Notes: generated from the sequence alone by a model not told the origin. Counted from the stretch's first letter, positions 35,601 through 44,458 are shown. The stretch: DNA of 64,000 nucleotides from Spirosoma foliorum (GCF_014117325.1 NZ_CP059732.1:1240001-1304000); one strand, 5' to 3'. Program-made: numbers and translations.

Positions 35601-36347
35601 ACCTATGAGTTTCAGGGCAAAGTGCCAACAAACAATCAATTCTCTTTTGTACTCAAGAATACGAAACAGACAACCTCATTTCCAGGCATTTTACGGGACA
35701 ATCAATTGAGTATGAAAATCCCTGCAACGCTGCCGGGAAGTTATTATTGGGCTTTTATCGAAACTGTAAATCCAACTGTGCGGTCTCTCGATTCAGTGCG
35801 AATTGCAGTCAACCCTATTCCAACGGCTCAGTTTTCTACAGACAAACTGATGGTTCCTCTGGGAGATAGTACGCGTATCTTTATCGAATTAACGGGTACA
35901 CCTCCCTGGCAATTTACGCGATGGGATGGACAAGCTATTCAGACAAGCAATTCTCCTTACTTGTTTACGTTAAAGGCAACTCAATCCAGAAATTATAGCA
36001 TTGCTATATCGAACTTGAAAGACAACTATTGCACGGCAGGCACAGTAGAGAGTAGCTTTATTATTAGTGCATTGGTGCTGGCTAATGAACCAATTGTGGC
36101 TGATGGCATTTCGGTTTATCCCAATCCAATTACCAGCCAACTTACGGTTGAGTTAAAAGCAGGTATTGCCCCATTACTCAGACTTCAATTGCAGGACGGG
36201 CAGGGGAGGTCGATTCGCCAGAAAGCATTGGTAGGAGGCTCCCGAAGGGAAGAATGGGACATGAGTGGAATACCCACCGGGACGTATATCTTACACATTG
36301 AAACACAGGATGGTCGGTCTGCTAATTGGAAAGTGATTAAGCAGTAA
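32661..36347 (+). CDS. Secreted metzincin metalloprotease with propeller and type IX sorting domain
   Basis: A 1228-residue exported protein, signal MKKIYTMAFVGLLLFLETYA. The metzincin zinc site HELGHCFGSPHTH lies near residues 186-198 with the Met-turn TIMSYC near 230, so the peptidase domain covers about residues 70-270. Fibronectin/Ig-like segments follow (GKDYYVRVRSVNKFG), then a likely beta-propeller with repeated sensor-like blocks (DRLGNLWVSQSG, DSRGDIWFSGD), more Ig-like parts and a C-terminal Por/T9SS sorting tail (VYPNPITSQLTVEL, TGTYILHIETQDG). It should be exported by the type IX system and anchored or released at the cell surface. Upstream is a 17-bp inverted repeat around a promoter box. 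I chose the ATG at 32661 because it begins the signal peptide. Confidence 0.88.
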   Translation: MKKIYTMAFVGLLLFLETYAVAQTSLQCGINDSHLPDSTIRLMGQLPRLMANQKARKAAGERNVCRLAIEIDSDTYLEFEKDTNRIHSFFLERIELVSKIFEREINTQLVVVYFHIWKDTDADPYRNQLDIFKLHSIFSTTWASKFNQIAYDKRIYFPTKAVTGAGGLGGGVQATCANLVDLSTIAHELGHCFGSPHTHSCFWPGGPIDFCSTIEGDCYTGSLQTIKGTIMSYCSNNANLTFHPLCQALITDFAVKNLPKLAIPDKAPILPAQSLLAGTPFLYWDGQPLAEHYAIEIATDPDFMQKISSDTTLVNGYDMSALTLGKDYYVRVRSVNKFGVSSWSSVGKVQLVGTNGILPPTLVFPIQDQRQMPYNGDKREFLVEPVEGATKYELQAASSTDLLFRYPTSTISGTTSISLSLYASGAMLWRVRAIAGDKNGPWSTIRRFSVNKPFVQFSFYSYRLAPLSFPYIYSASSSQIKVQITLATDTLFIKPLSVSEFQNSSTYTGYLDKLSPNTTYYLKVEEINIGSPYYPVGTISRFIQSFRTGNTPLSSRWSFVNSVTHPTLPQGSTGPLVAGTNSVWTLATDGPVRISQDSLKLQQFNQETSKGKIGNLSALLAGDSDGNVWLTNRISVNIFKNSFSVPYYQSGRILAQTQELTERITFRGTNLLSNFLVNPRLYNSYNGSLYGIEADSLVKLYTPPGNESIDNTLSQSGIIWIIQSNSSSTTARSELVQLNTITHTKQTFNADNTPQLGKYLQYMAIDRLGNLWVSQSGSTTGFPPLAKFNGQTWTAMNRSSTMPISYVSSMTTDRVGNLYVIDNSSSPALYKYDGIVWKKLTDLELYNNLGYMTADSRGDIWFSGDCQLMRYSPCPDLPTPDLTASSKVIDAGENVTLQASGCSNVLWSWSSKTETVNDKLVQGTNQLIVQPTVNTTYRSRCYVDGGCTGGEASLTVSVGTTLRLTKLNKSIYCQNDSLIATYEFQGKVPTNNQFSFVLKNTKQTTSFPGILRDNQLSMKIPATLPGSYYWAFIETVNPTVRSLDSVRIAVNPIPTAQFSTDKLMVPLGDSTRIFIELTGTPPWQFTRWDGQAIQTSNSPYLFTLKATQSRNYSIAISNLKDNYCTAGTVESSFIISALVLANEPIVADGISVYPNPITSQLTVELKAGIAPLLRLQLQDGQGRSIRQKALVGGSRREEWDMSGIPTGTYILHIETQDGRSANWKVIKQ

Positions 36348-36392
36348 GAGTGATTTATATATAATTTCCTTGTAAGGCACCCTGTATAACGC

Positions 36393-37142
36393 TTAGTTTC
36401 TTAACGCCACTATCAGCAGAATTACCGACGTTATACCAATTAAAATAGCCCACGGGCGCCAGAAGCGTCCACTATCACGTCGGCGTTCATCAGCTGTCAT
36501 GTCACGACGTCGCTTCAGTGGTTTCTGCCCTAACTTACTGAAGTAATATACGGAGCCTGCCAGGCCTCCCAAACCGAGAGACAAAGTCAGTAAGGCCAGA
36601 AAACCGCTGCCCGAGCAGGCAATCGTACACGCTAACGCAGCCATAAAATAGGTAACAGCAATGCCTAAGATTCCCAGGACGACGTACAATCCGCGGGAGG
36701 GAGGCTCCGTGTCAGTAGAAGCCGCTTTAGTTTCTGAGTGAGTTGCCCGCCGGACAGTATCTACTAGCGACAGCGAATCGCCCACAACAATAATACGTCG
36801 ACCACCCAGAACGCTGCTCGTAGGGTGCGTCGCTTGGATACGCTGATTCCATATTCCACCCAGCAAACCGAAAAGCAGAAAGTTGCACAGGAAAGCAACG
36901 AACAACCACCGACGGCCCGCCCAGTAATTGGTCGATGCAGACGTTTGCGATGGGTAAAGCTGAATGAAAAGAGCCACACCGATCAGCAAAACCATACATA
37001 CGGTAAGGCCAGCGAGTGGAATTTTGTCCAGTATAGTTGCGCCTAATATAACACCATTAAATCCATTCGTAAATTCGCCAAGGACGATCAGGAAAATAGC
37101 AAGGCGCGTATGCCGTCTAGCCCAGTAGGAAAGTATTTTCAT
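36393..37142 (-). CDS. Predicted inner-membrane protein
   Basis: A 249-residue protein with about six membrane segments (for example LAIFLIVLGEFTNGFNGVIL, LAGLTVCMVLLIGVALFIQL, LFVAFLCNFLLFGLLGGI, LYVVLGILGIAVTYFMAALA, and a last one ILIGITSVILLIVAL). A soluble loop of about 50 residues lies between segments three and four. A basic stretch KPLKRRRDMTADERRRDSGR precedes the last helix. No family recognised. It is convergent with the metalloprotease and probably monocistronic. Confidence 0.75.
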   Translation of the reverse strand: MKILSYWARRHTRLAIFLIVLGEFTNGFNGVILGATILDKIPLAGLTVCMVLLIGVALFIQLYPSQTSASTNYWAGRRWLFVAFLCNFLLFGLLGGIWNQRIQATHPTSSVLGGRRIIVVGDSLSLVDTVRRATHSETKAASTDTEPPSRGLYVVLGILGIAVTYFMAALACTIACSGSGFLALLTLSLGLGGLAGSVYYFSKLGQKPLKRRRDMTADERRRDSGRFWRPWAILIGITSVILLIVALRN

Positions 37143-37214
37143 TTAAAGGTGTAGTTAAGGAAAAGAATTGCTTAAAAATAGAATATTTGGATGATTATGT
37201 AGGATATAATAAGT

Positions 37215-37253
37215 AAACAGCTCCTGCCAAAATATGTTTGACAGGAGCTGTTT
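37215..37253 (-). terminator. Terminator after the second uxaB
   Basis: AAACAGCTCCTG (37215-37226) pairs perfectly with CAGGAGCTGTTT (37242-37253). On the minus strand the stem is followed by a T-rich stretch. It lies downstream of uxaB2. Confidence 0.75.
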
Positions 37254-37291
37254 TGTGAAGAATATCAAAGAATAAATGAGTGTCCTAACGA

Positions 37292-38830
37292 CTAAGCCAG
37301 TGCTTTGGCCAGCGTTTTCTCTACGCTGGTGGTTAACATTTCACTCAGATACTGGGCTACGGCTTCGACAAAACCGGGCAGCGAACTCAAATCAGTCTGC
37401 CATAGGATTTGATCGGAGAGAACACTCTTGACAAATGCCTGTACGGTGGAGGCATCTTTAGGTTTAACGGTTTTCCAGTCGCCGTAGAAATAACCGGCTT
37501 TATCGTCGCGGATGGGGTAGGTCAGGATGCCCCCGTTAACGGCGATCTCACCAAAGAACTGGCCTTTTTCTTCACGAGTTGCTTTCATGAAGAGCAAGTA
37601 GGCTGCAAAACCCAGGGCTATATGTTTGGGAACAGCGTTGAACTGCTCGAAATAACGCTGGATCGTCGCCACATTCCGGGCCTGCATTTTGGCCGTTTCC
37701 TGAAGGGAAATATTCAGCAGTAAATGGTCGAGGTTGGGGTTACGGAATCGATCCAGTACATCGTGGGCAAACTGCTCAACAGCCGCTTTATCCATACCCG
37801 GAATGCCGTAGTCGGGCACAGTTGGCACAATTTCGGTAAGCATCAACGACTCAACGAATTTGCTCATGCTTGCATGATTCATCTCATCGGCAACGGTTTC
37901 CAAACCTAGCAGGTAGCCAAGTGGCATTGTTAAGGAGTGAGTACCATTGAGAACCCGCAACTTGCGTTCCCGGTAAAAATTGATGTCTTCGTCGATGATG
38001 ATTTGCGGAGTATTCGCATTGGCAAAACTCAGCGTTTCCCGAACCCGATCGTCGCCTTCAATGGCCCAGAGGTGATAAGGCTCGGTGAAGGTCAGCAAAT
38101 CATCTTCGTAGCCAACTTCCTCCTGCAACTTCTGTTGGGCTTCTGCCGTGGGACGAGTCACGATGCGGTCGACCAGCGAATTGCAGAATCGAACGTGGAA
38201 CTTGAGCCATTTGGTGAAGAGCTTCCCTAACTCATTGAATTGGGCCAGTTTTTCAACCGCATCCCGAAGTTTCAGGCCGTTGTCGGTGACGAGCTCGGTT
38301 GGAATAACGATCAACCCTTTAGCGCGTGAGCCGCCAACACTACGGAATCGCTCATAAAGAAAGGCCGTTAATTTGGCTGGAAAGGACTGGGGAGGATGTT
38401 GGAAAATACTTTCCTCAACATAATCCAGGCCAACCTCGGTCGTGTTGGAAATAATGATCTGAAGTTTCGGATTTCGGGCCAGCATCAGGATTTCTTTCCA
38501 TTGGGTTTGAGCCGCCAGTACCCGACTGATTGCCGAAACAACCGTGTTTTCAGAAACGGCCTGGCCATTCTGAAGACCCCGAACCGCCACCGTATAGAGA
38601 TTGTCCTGATCTGAAAATTCATTGGTTTGGCTATCCGTCGATTTTACAACCACAATAGAACCACCAAATTGGCCTTCGGCATTGGCTTTTTGAACCAGAT
38701 AGTCGGGTAAGCCGCGTAGCAGAACACCGGTACCAAATTGTAATATCTTTTCGGGGAAAACAGGAGCGGGATGAGTCGAACGGGTTAGTTTAGCCATGGT
38801 TGGGTGGGTGGCAATCTGCGATGCAGTCAT
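37292..38830 (-). CDS. UxaB-type reductase, second copy (possible fructuronate reductase)
   Basis: A 512-residue mannitol-dehydrogenase-family uronate reductase, paralogous to 2697-4226. Shared blocks include LQFGTGVLLRGLPDYLVQKA, VVVKSTDSQ, ISNTTEVGLDYVEES, VIPTELVTDNG, CNSLVDRIV, RKLRVLNGTHSL and LDRFRNPNLDH. Sequence alone says tagaturonate reductase. However, it sits with kdgK, an exuT-like transporter, uxuA and uxaC, while no separate UxuB is visible, so it may reduce fructuronate to mannonate in the glucuronate branch. This specificity is an inference. Transcribed away from kdgK after a 178-bp gap; a strong terminator follows at 37215. Confidence 0.88.
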   Translation of the reverse strand: MTASQIATHPTMAKLTRSTHPAPVFPEKILQFGTGVLLRGLPDYLVQKANAEGQFGGSIVVVKSTDSQTNEFSDQDNLYTVAVRGLQNGQAVSENTVVSAISRVLAAQTQWKEILMLARNPKLQIIISNTTEVGLDYVEESIFQHPPQSFPAKLTAFLYERFRSVGGSRAKGLIVIPTELVTDNGLKLRDAVEKLAQFNELGKLFTKWLKFHVRFCNSLVDRIVTRPTAEAQQKLQEEVGYEDDLLTFTEPYHLWAIEGDDRVRETLSFANANTPQIIIDEDINFYRERKLRVLNGTHSLTMPLGYLLGLETVADEMNHASMSKFVESLMLTEIVPTVPDYGIPGMDKAAVEQFAHDVLDRFRNPNLDHLLLNISLQETAKMQARNVATIQRYFEQFNAVPKHIALGFAAYLLFMKATREEKGQFFGEIAVNGGILTYPIRDDKAGYFYGDWKTVKPKDASTVQAFVKSVLSDQILWQTDLSSLPGFVEAVAQYLSEMLTTSVEKTLAKALA

Positions 38831-39008
38831 TAGTTGGATATTCGTTACTGTTATCTAATAAGGAAATTTATGGCTGGATACGTCATAATTCAGCAATTAT
38901 ACGAACTACTTGGCGAAACCGGGCTTTTTAGAATCTATTGATCCTGTTGATTCTATAGAATCTATTGTGCGGCTACGAAATCTAAAGAATTAACAGGAGT
39001 CTACTTAC

Positions 39009-40001
39009 TTACCGTTTCAGTTTACCCGAACTGTCGCCGTTGGCAAGCGTTTCAACTTCGGCTACTGTCGCCAGATTTACATCGCCCGGAATAGTATGCT
39101 TTAAAGCCGATGCTGCGGCACCAAATTCGACTGCCCGTTGCAGATCGTTGAACGTCAGCAATCCATAAATCAAACCAGCCATGTAGGCATCGCCCGTACC
39201 AATCCGGTCCGTAATTGGTTGAATATCGTATACTCTTGATTTATAAACGGACTCGCCGTCAAACAGTTTAGCCCCTAGCCGATTATGCGACGCGCTGACG
39301 GAGGTTCGTTTGGTATCGGTTATATAGCGAACGTTCGGGAATCGCTTCATCAAAGCGCGTCCTGATTCCTGAAATGTGCTGCCTACAACATCGTAAAGCT
39401 CCGAAAAAAGCCCTTTACTGCCCAATACAAGGGTACAGCCTTCGGTTAGCGCAGGCATAATTTCCTGCGGCCTACGGCCATATTGCCACAAATTGCTCCG
39501 GTAAACAATGTCGGCCGAAACGGGAACGCCTAACCGATTGGCCGTTTGAATACCCGCCAGCAAACAATCGGCAGCGCCTTGGGAGAGAGCGGGGGTGATG
39601 CCCGTCCAATGAAACCAATCAGCTCCCGTTAAAACAGATTCCCAATCGATGGTATCGGCTTTTATGCGAGAAAAAGCGGAATCGACCCGGTCGTAGATAA
39701 TCTGGCTGGCACGACTTCCGGCCCCGGTCTCCAGGAAATAAAGCCCTAACCGCCCATCACCGTATTGGATATGTTGGGTGTCTACGCTGTATTTTCGAAG
39801 ATAGCCCGCAGCCGATCGGCCCAGGGCATGATCTGGAAAACGGGTAACATGGGCCGCCTGTAAGCCAAACTGTGCCAGCGATACAGCTACATTCGCTTCG
39901 GTACCGCCAAAATGCATGCTTAGACTATCGGTCTGGACAAATCGACCGACACCCGGTGGACTGAGCCGGAGCATGACTTCGCCAAATGTGATAATTTTCA
40001 T
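39009..40001 (-). CDS. kdgK: 2-keto-3-deoxygluconate kinase (PfkB family)
   Basis: Phosphorylates KDG to KDPG, the shared step of both hexuronate branches. The 330-residue PfkB-family kinase shows the early sugar-binding FGEVMLRLSPPG and FGGTEANVAVSLAQFG, and the ATP/catalytic signature DRIGTGDAYMAGLIYG with its Asp base. The start ATG at 40001 gives the typical MKIITFGE beginning. It lies between an exuT-like transporter and uxaB2 on the same strand, consistent with a catabolic operon. KDPG aldolase is not in the window. Assignment as KDG kinase rather than fructokinase rests on context. Confidence 0.88.
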   Translation of the reverse strand: MKIITFGEVMLRLSPPGVGRFVQTDSLSMHFGGTEANVAVSLAQFGLQAAHVTRFPDHALGRSAAGYLRKYSVDTQHIQYGDGRLGLYFLETGAGSRASQIIYDRVDSAFSRIKADTIDWESVLTGADWFHWTGITPALSQGAADCLLAGIQTANRLGVPVSADIVYRSNLWQYGRRPQEIMPALTEGCTLVLGSKGLFSELYDVVGSTFQESGRALMKRFPNVRYITDTKRTSVSASHNRLGAKLFDGESVYKSRVYDIQPITDRIGTGDAYMAGLIYGLLTFNDLQRAVEFGAAASALKHTIPGDVNLATVAEVETLANGDSSGKLKR

Positions 40002-40099
40002 TAATTCTGGGTTTCAGGTTCCAGGTTTAATGTTGTGCTCATGGCCTCCAAATCTAAAGCCCAAAACGTGAAACATTGACCTTGAAACGAATACGTTAA

Positions 40100-41476
40100 T
40101 TAGGAGCGGCTACCGATTAGCCAATGGCCACCCTTCTCTAATTCTTCGGCTTTGACGGGCTCTAATTTCGGTAATACTAAATGAATTATCACCAAAGCAA
40201 TCAAATACGAGCAACTGGCAATGATAAACATCGGTAAATAACCGAAAGCGGTAATAATACGCCCGGCTAGTAAGGATAATAAAATACCGCCGACGGCTCC
40301 AAACATCCCACCAATCCCGCTGACGGATGCGACTACGTTTTTCGGAAAAAGATCCGATGCGAACGTGTACATATTGGCCGACCAACCCTGATGGGCAGCC
40401 GTTGCCAGTGAAATAAGTGCAATGGCTACGGCCAGACTACTGGTTTGGGCCGCAAAAAATATGGGCACAACACAAAGGGCGCAAATGAGCATCGTGGTTT
40501 TTCGGGCCCGATTGGCCGACCAGCCTTGTCGCATAAACTGGGTACTGAGCCAACCAAAAAAAACGCTGCCCGCATCAGACACGACGTAAATAATTAAGAA
40601 GGGCATGCCAAAACTTTTCAGATCGAGCTTCTGGTCGAGGGCGTCGTTGGAATTGAAAAAATCGGGTAGCCACGACATATAGAACCACCAAATCGGATCG
40701 GCTAGTAGTTTTCCAACGGCGAAAGCCCAGGTTTGTTTATAGCCCAGTAGTTGCCCCCACGATACCGTTCGGGGCGCTATTTTCTCGTTATCGCTACGGA
40801 TATAGGCAAACTCTTCGGCCGATAGTTGGGCGCTTCGTTCGGGTTTGCTGTAGGTAAACCACCATAAAATGAGTAGACCAAATCCCAAAAGACCGGTTAT
40901 CATAAATGAACTCCGCCAGCCAAACTGCAAAATCAAATAGGGTGCAATAAGTGCGGTTATAATAATACCTACGTTGGTTCCGGCATTGAATAGCCCGTGG
41001 GCAAACGACCGTTCGTTTTTAGGGAACCATTCGGCCACCGTTTTAACTGAGGAGGGAAATATGGCCGATTCACCCAGGCCCAGAAACGCCCGAGCCCACC
41101 GAAGTCCAGACATGTTGCCAACGAACGTGGTGGCAACAGCGGCAATGCTCCAGACAATGATGCCGAGTGAGAAACCACGTCGGGTACCAATTCGATCAAT
41201 AAGCCAGCCTACCAGCAAAAAACCAATGGCATACGCAAATTTGAAAGCCGCATCTACATCGCCGTACAAAACCTTAAACCGGTCGGTAGCCTCTTTGGTG
41301 AGTACAACGGCGTGACCACTGTGATCAGGCGCTAAATCGAGCATTTCTTTCCGAAACAGATCGTCGGTCATCGTGAATGACAGCACCTGGCGATCGATGT
41401 AGTTAATCGTGGTTGCCAGAAATAGCAAGGCAACAATCCGCCACCGAAAACGGCCCGAAGTAGTTGGCGTTTGCAA
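40100..41476 (-). CDS. Hexuronate MFS transporter, ExuT-like
   Basis: A 458-residue major facilitator protein of the anion:cation symporter (ACS) family, which imports galacturonate and glucuronate by proton symport. It has about 12 hydrophobic helices; loop features include ATTINYIDRQVLSFT near residue 20 and the DRIGTRRGFSLG motif between helices 2 and 3, plus GLGESAIFPSSVKTVAEWFP. An extended loop between helices 1 and 2 (about residues 40-70) is longer than in enterobacterial ExuT. First in the exuT-kdgK-uxaB2 direction, divergent from uxuA across a 168-bp gap. The gap shows no copy of the operator found elsewhere. Confidence 0.9.
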   Translation of the reverse strand: MQTPTTSGRFRWRIVALLFLATTINYIDRQVLSFTMTDDLFRKEMLDLAPDHSGHAVVLTKEATDRFKVLYGDVDAAFKFAYAIGFLLVGWLIDRIGTRRGFSLGIIVWSIAAVATTFVGNMSGLRWARAFLGLGESAIFPSSVKTVAEWFPKNERSFAHGLFNAGTNVGIIITALIAPYLILQFGWRSSFMITGLLGFGLLILWWFTYSKPERSAQLSAEEFAYIRSDNEKIAPRTVSWGQLLGYKQTWAFAVGKLLADPIWWFYMSWLPDFFNSNDALDQKLDLKSFGMPFLIIYVVSDAGSVFFGWLSTQFMRQGWSANRARKTTMLICALCVVPIFFAAQTSSLAVAIALISLATAAHQGWSANMYTFASDLFPKNVVASVSGIGGMFGAVGGILLSLLAGRIITAFGYLPMFIIASCSYLIALVIIHLVLPKLEPVKAEELEKGGHWLIGSRS

Positions 41477-41644
41477 AACAGGTTGAAAGGTTTAGGGAGA
41501 AAAGCCGCAAAGAACGCTTTTTTTTCTAAAAATAAGTCAATAGTTATCAGTCGTTAGTGAATCGTGGTTAATCTTTGCAATCGGCTAATAGTCTAGCTCC
41601 TTATAAATCCCATTGACTGTCGACTACAGACTACTATTTAACAT

Positions 41645-42832
41645 ATGCTTGAACAAACCTGGCGATGGTTCGGCCCTAACGACCCTGTATCGCTCAACGA
41701 CGTCCGGCAGGCAGGAGCCACCGGTATTGTAACGGCCCTGCATCATATTCCAAACGGTGAAGTATGGCCGCTCTCCGAAATTTTAGCGCGTAAATCGTAC
41801 ATCGAAAGCCAGGGACTGGTGTGGTCGGTGGTGGAAAGTATTCCGGTGCATGAGGGTATCAAAACTCGCACGGGCGATTATGTACGCTACATCGAAAACT
41901 ATAAAGAATCGATTGTAAATCTGGCGCAGGCGGGTATCGATACCGTGTGTTACAATTTCATGCCCGTGCTCGACTGGACTCGTACCGATCTTGATTTTTC
42001 GATGCCCGACGGCTCGACAGGATTGCGTTTCGATGCCACGGAGTTTGCCGCTTTTGAGCTGTACATTCTTCAACGGCCAGGTGCTGAATATTTGTATAAT
42101 GACGAGCAGAAGCGTCTGGCAAAGGCCAAGCTTGATAGTATGAGCGATAGCGACTTGAAGCGATTGGTTAAGACAATTATTGCGGGTCTTCCTGGCTCGG
42201 AAGAAAGCTACACGGTTGAGAAATTCCGGGACGCGCTGGCCATGTATGCTGATGTGAGTGACCGGGAATTACGCCAAAATCTGTATGCATTCCTGCGCGA
42301 AATTGTGCCTGTTGCTGAGTCGGTAGGCGTTCGGTTGGCCATTCACCCTGACGATCCACCATATCCAATTTTGGGCTTGCCTCGCGTGGTTAGTACCGAA
42401 GCGGATGCTCGGGCGTTACTCGCTGCGGCCGATTCGCCAGCCAATGGTATTTGTTTCTGCACGGGTTCTTATGGTGTTCGGGCTGATAACGATTTGGTTG
42501 GGATGGTTGAACGACTGGGATCTCGCATTCATTTTGTGCATTTACGCAGTACACAGCGCGATGCTGATGGTAGTTTCCAGGAGGCAAACCACCTCGAAGG
42601 CGATGTGCCTATGCCGGGCGTTATGCGAGCCTTACTGCTCGAACAGAAGCGACGAGAGGAGGAAGGTAGAACGGATTTGCGGATGCCCTTCCGCCCCGAC
42701 CACGGTCATCGAATGCTTGACGATCTCACCTCGGGTAAGCGAACAAATCCAGGCTATACTGCTATTGGACGTCTACGTGGCCTGGCCGAGTTGCGCGGCC
42801 TGATGATCGGGTTGCTGGCCAATAAGCTGTGA
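41645..42832 (+). CDS. uxuA: Mannonate dehydratase
   Basis: Dehydrates D-mannonate to 2-keto-3-deoxygluconate, the glucuronate branch equivalent of UxaA. The 395-residue length equals that of E. coli UxuA. Signatures: the [20 protein letters not shown] start, [62 protein letters not shown] and [12 protein letters not shown] with metal-binding His and Asp residues. Followed by uxaC2 in the same direction, separated by a family C cloverleaf and a further hairpin; divergent from the ExuT-like transporter. Confidence 0.95.
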   Translation: MLEQTWRWFGPNDPVSLNDVRQAGATGIVTALHHIPNGEVWPLSEILARKSYIESQGLVWSVVESIPVHEGIKTRTGDYVRYIENYKESIVNLAQAGIDTVCYNFMPVLDWTRTDLDFSMPDGSTGLRFDATEFAAFELYILQRPGAEYLYNDEQKRLAKAKLDSMSDSDLKRLVKTIIAGLPGSEESYTVEKFRDALAMYADVSDRELRQNLYAFLREIVPVAESVGVRLAIHPDDPPYPILGLPRVVSTEADARALLAAADSPANGICFCTGSYGVRADNDLVGMVERLGSRIHFVHLRSTQRDADGSFQEANHLEGDVPMPGVMRALLLEQKRREEEGRTDLRMPFRPDHGHRMLDDLTSGKRTNPGYTAIGRLRGLAELRGLMIGLLANKL

Positions 42833-42850
42833 TTGCGGAGATTTCTTTGT

Positions 42851-42965
42851 GTGGTGTCGGTTACTTTTAACCGACACAGCGAGGTTTCTCAAAACCTACT
42901 CTTTTGTGATTTTACACAAGGTTTTGAGAAACCTCACGAAGTCAGATGTTAGTATCTGACTCCAC
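42851..42965. repeat. Intergenic three-arm cloverleaf element, family C copy 2
   Basis: Closing stem GTG/CAC with three hairpins: 42854-42863 with 42868-42877 (GTGTCGGTTA), 42881-42897 with 42919-42935 (GAGGTTTCTCAAAACCT, perfect 17 bp; a small TTGTG/CACAA stem in its loop), and 42940-42947 with 42954-42961 (AGTCAGAT). The third arm shares no sequence with the copy at 25347 but keeps its pairing. Confidence 0.92.
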
Positions 42966-43006
42966 GTCGAAAAAGCCTTGGAGTATTAACCGTAAAAAAA
43001 TAATCG

Positions 43007-43040
43007 AAAGCCGGGAGAAAGAAACCGGCTTTTACTTTTG
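43007..43040 (+). terminator. Hairpin with T-rich tail directly before uxaC2
   Basis: AAAGCCGG (43007-43014) pairs with CCGGCTTT (43025-43032), followed by TACTTTTG and, five bases later, the uxaC ATG. It looks like an intrinsic terminator or attenuator, and it would also occlude the ribosome-binding region. A TACTTTTG box (43033-43040) overlaps the tail but lacks a good -33 element. Confidence 0.55.
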
Positions 43041-43045
43041 ATCGC

Positions 43046-44458
43046 ATGACTACAGTAACGCCCGCTCCTACGTTCTTATCCGACGATTTTTTATTACAAA
43101 CCGAAACGGCCCGTCGACTCTATCACGACTACGCCCGACCAATGCCCATTATCGATTACCATTGCCATCTGCCTCCCGATCAGATTGCAGCTAACAAGCG
43201 CTTTGAGAACATTACACAGCTCTGGCTCTACGGTGATCATTACAAATGGCGGGCTATGCGAACCCACGGCATTGATGAACGTTACTGCACAGGCAATGCC
43301 AGCGACTGGGAGAAGTTCGAGAAATGGGCCGAAACGGTTCCATACACCCTCCGGAATCCGCTCTATCACTGGACGCATCTGGAGCTAAAAAATCCATTCG
43401 GAATAACGGATGTACTGAATCCATCAACTGCGCGGTCGGTGTATGATACCTGCAACGAACAACTACCGAATCTGTCGGCTCGTGATCTGCTTCAGTATTT
43501 CAACGTTCGGGTGGTATGCACAACCGACGATCCCCTGGATTCCCTGGAGCATCACAAGAAGATTATAGAGGATGGATTTACGGTAAAGGTTCTGCCCGCT
43601 TTTCGGCCCGATAAAGCGATGGCGGCCGATGATGCCGATGCATTTCGGGCCTATGTGCAGAAACTAGCCGTATTAACCAATACGGAAATTCATACATTAA
43701 CCCATTATCTGGACGCGCTAAAATCCCGGCATGATTATTTTGCCGAAATGGGCTGTCGGTTGTCTGATCATGGTCTGGAAATGATCTATGCAGAACCGTA
43801 TACCATCGGTGAGGTTCAATGGATCTTCGATCACCTGAATAGGGGAGTAGCTATTTCGGCCGGAGATGTGTTGAAATTTAAGTCTTTTATGCTGGTGCAG
43901 TTTGCCGAGTGGGATCATGAAAAAGGCTGGACACAGCAATTTCACCTGGGTGCCCTGCGCAACAATAATCGCCGTCGACTACGTGAACTGGGCCCTGATA
44001 CCGGTTGGGATAGTATCGGCGATTTTCCGCAGGCGGCTTCGCTTTCTCGCTTTCTGGGTGGGCTGGACGATCGGGACCAACTGGCCAAAACAATTTTGTA
44101 CAACCTGAATCCAGCTGATAACGAAGTGATCGCTACCATGATCGGAAACTTCAACGACGGATCGATACGTGGGAAAGTACAGTTCGGGTCGGGTTGGTGG
44201 TTTCTGGATCAGAAAGATGGCATGGAAAAGCAAATCAACGCGCTTTCGAATATGGGTCTGTTAAGCGCTTTTGTGGGTATGCTTACCGATTCCCGCTCAT
44301 TCGTGTCATTCCCGCGCCATGAGTATTTCCGACGGATTCTGTGCAATATTTTCGGCAACGAAATTGAAAATGGTGAACTCCCCAACGATGTTGCCTGGGT
44401 TGGCCAGATTATACAGGACATCTGCTACCGCAATGCTGAACGATATTTTGGGTTTTAG
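43046..44458 (+). CDS. uxaC: Glucuronate/galacturonate isomerase, second copy
   Basis: Complete 470-residue uronate isomerase, same reaction as the truncated copy at the left edge. Motifs: DYHCHLPPDQIAANKRFENI, LYGDHYKWRAMRTHGIDERY, VVCTTDDPLDSLEHH, LPAFRPDKAM, MGCRLSDHGLEMIYAEPY, LKFKSFMLVQFAEWDHEKGW, LGALRNNNRR and GWWFLDQKDGMEKQ. N-terminal half is about three-quarters identical by eye to the first copy. It lies 213 bp downstream of uxuA and so likely serves the glucuronate branch. It is followed after 9 bp by an alpha/beta hydrolase. Confidence 0.95.
   Translation: MTTVTPAPTFLSDDFLLQTETARRLYHDYARPMPIIDYHCHLPPDQIAANKRFENITQLWLYGDHYKWRAMRTHGIDERYCTGNASDWEKFEKWAETVPYTLRNPLYHWTHLELKNPFGITDVLNPSTARSVYDTCNEQLPNLSARDLLQYFNVRVVCTTDDPLDSLEHHKKIIEDGFTVKVLPAFRPDKAMAADDADAFRAYVQKLAVLTNTEIHTLTHYLDALKSRHDYFAEMGCRLSDHGLEMIYAEPYTIGEVQWIFDHLNRGVAISAGDVLKFKSFMLVQFAEWDHEKGWTQQFHLGALRNNNRRRLRELGPDTGWDSIGDFPQAASLSRFLGGLDDRDQLAKTILYNLNPADNEVIATMIGNFNDGSIRGKVQFGSGWWFLDQKDGMEKQINALSNMGLLSAFVGMLTDSRSFVSFPRHEYFRRILCNIFGNEIENGELPNDVAWVGQIIQDICYRNAERYFGF

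Noticed and set aside
41477..41644. A third operator copy in the exuT/uxuA divergent gap
   Set aside because: I searched by eye for CGTT..CGGGAACG and found no match; only degenerate short inverted words are present.
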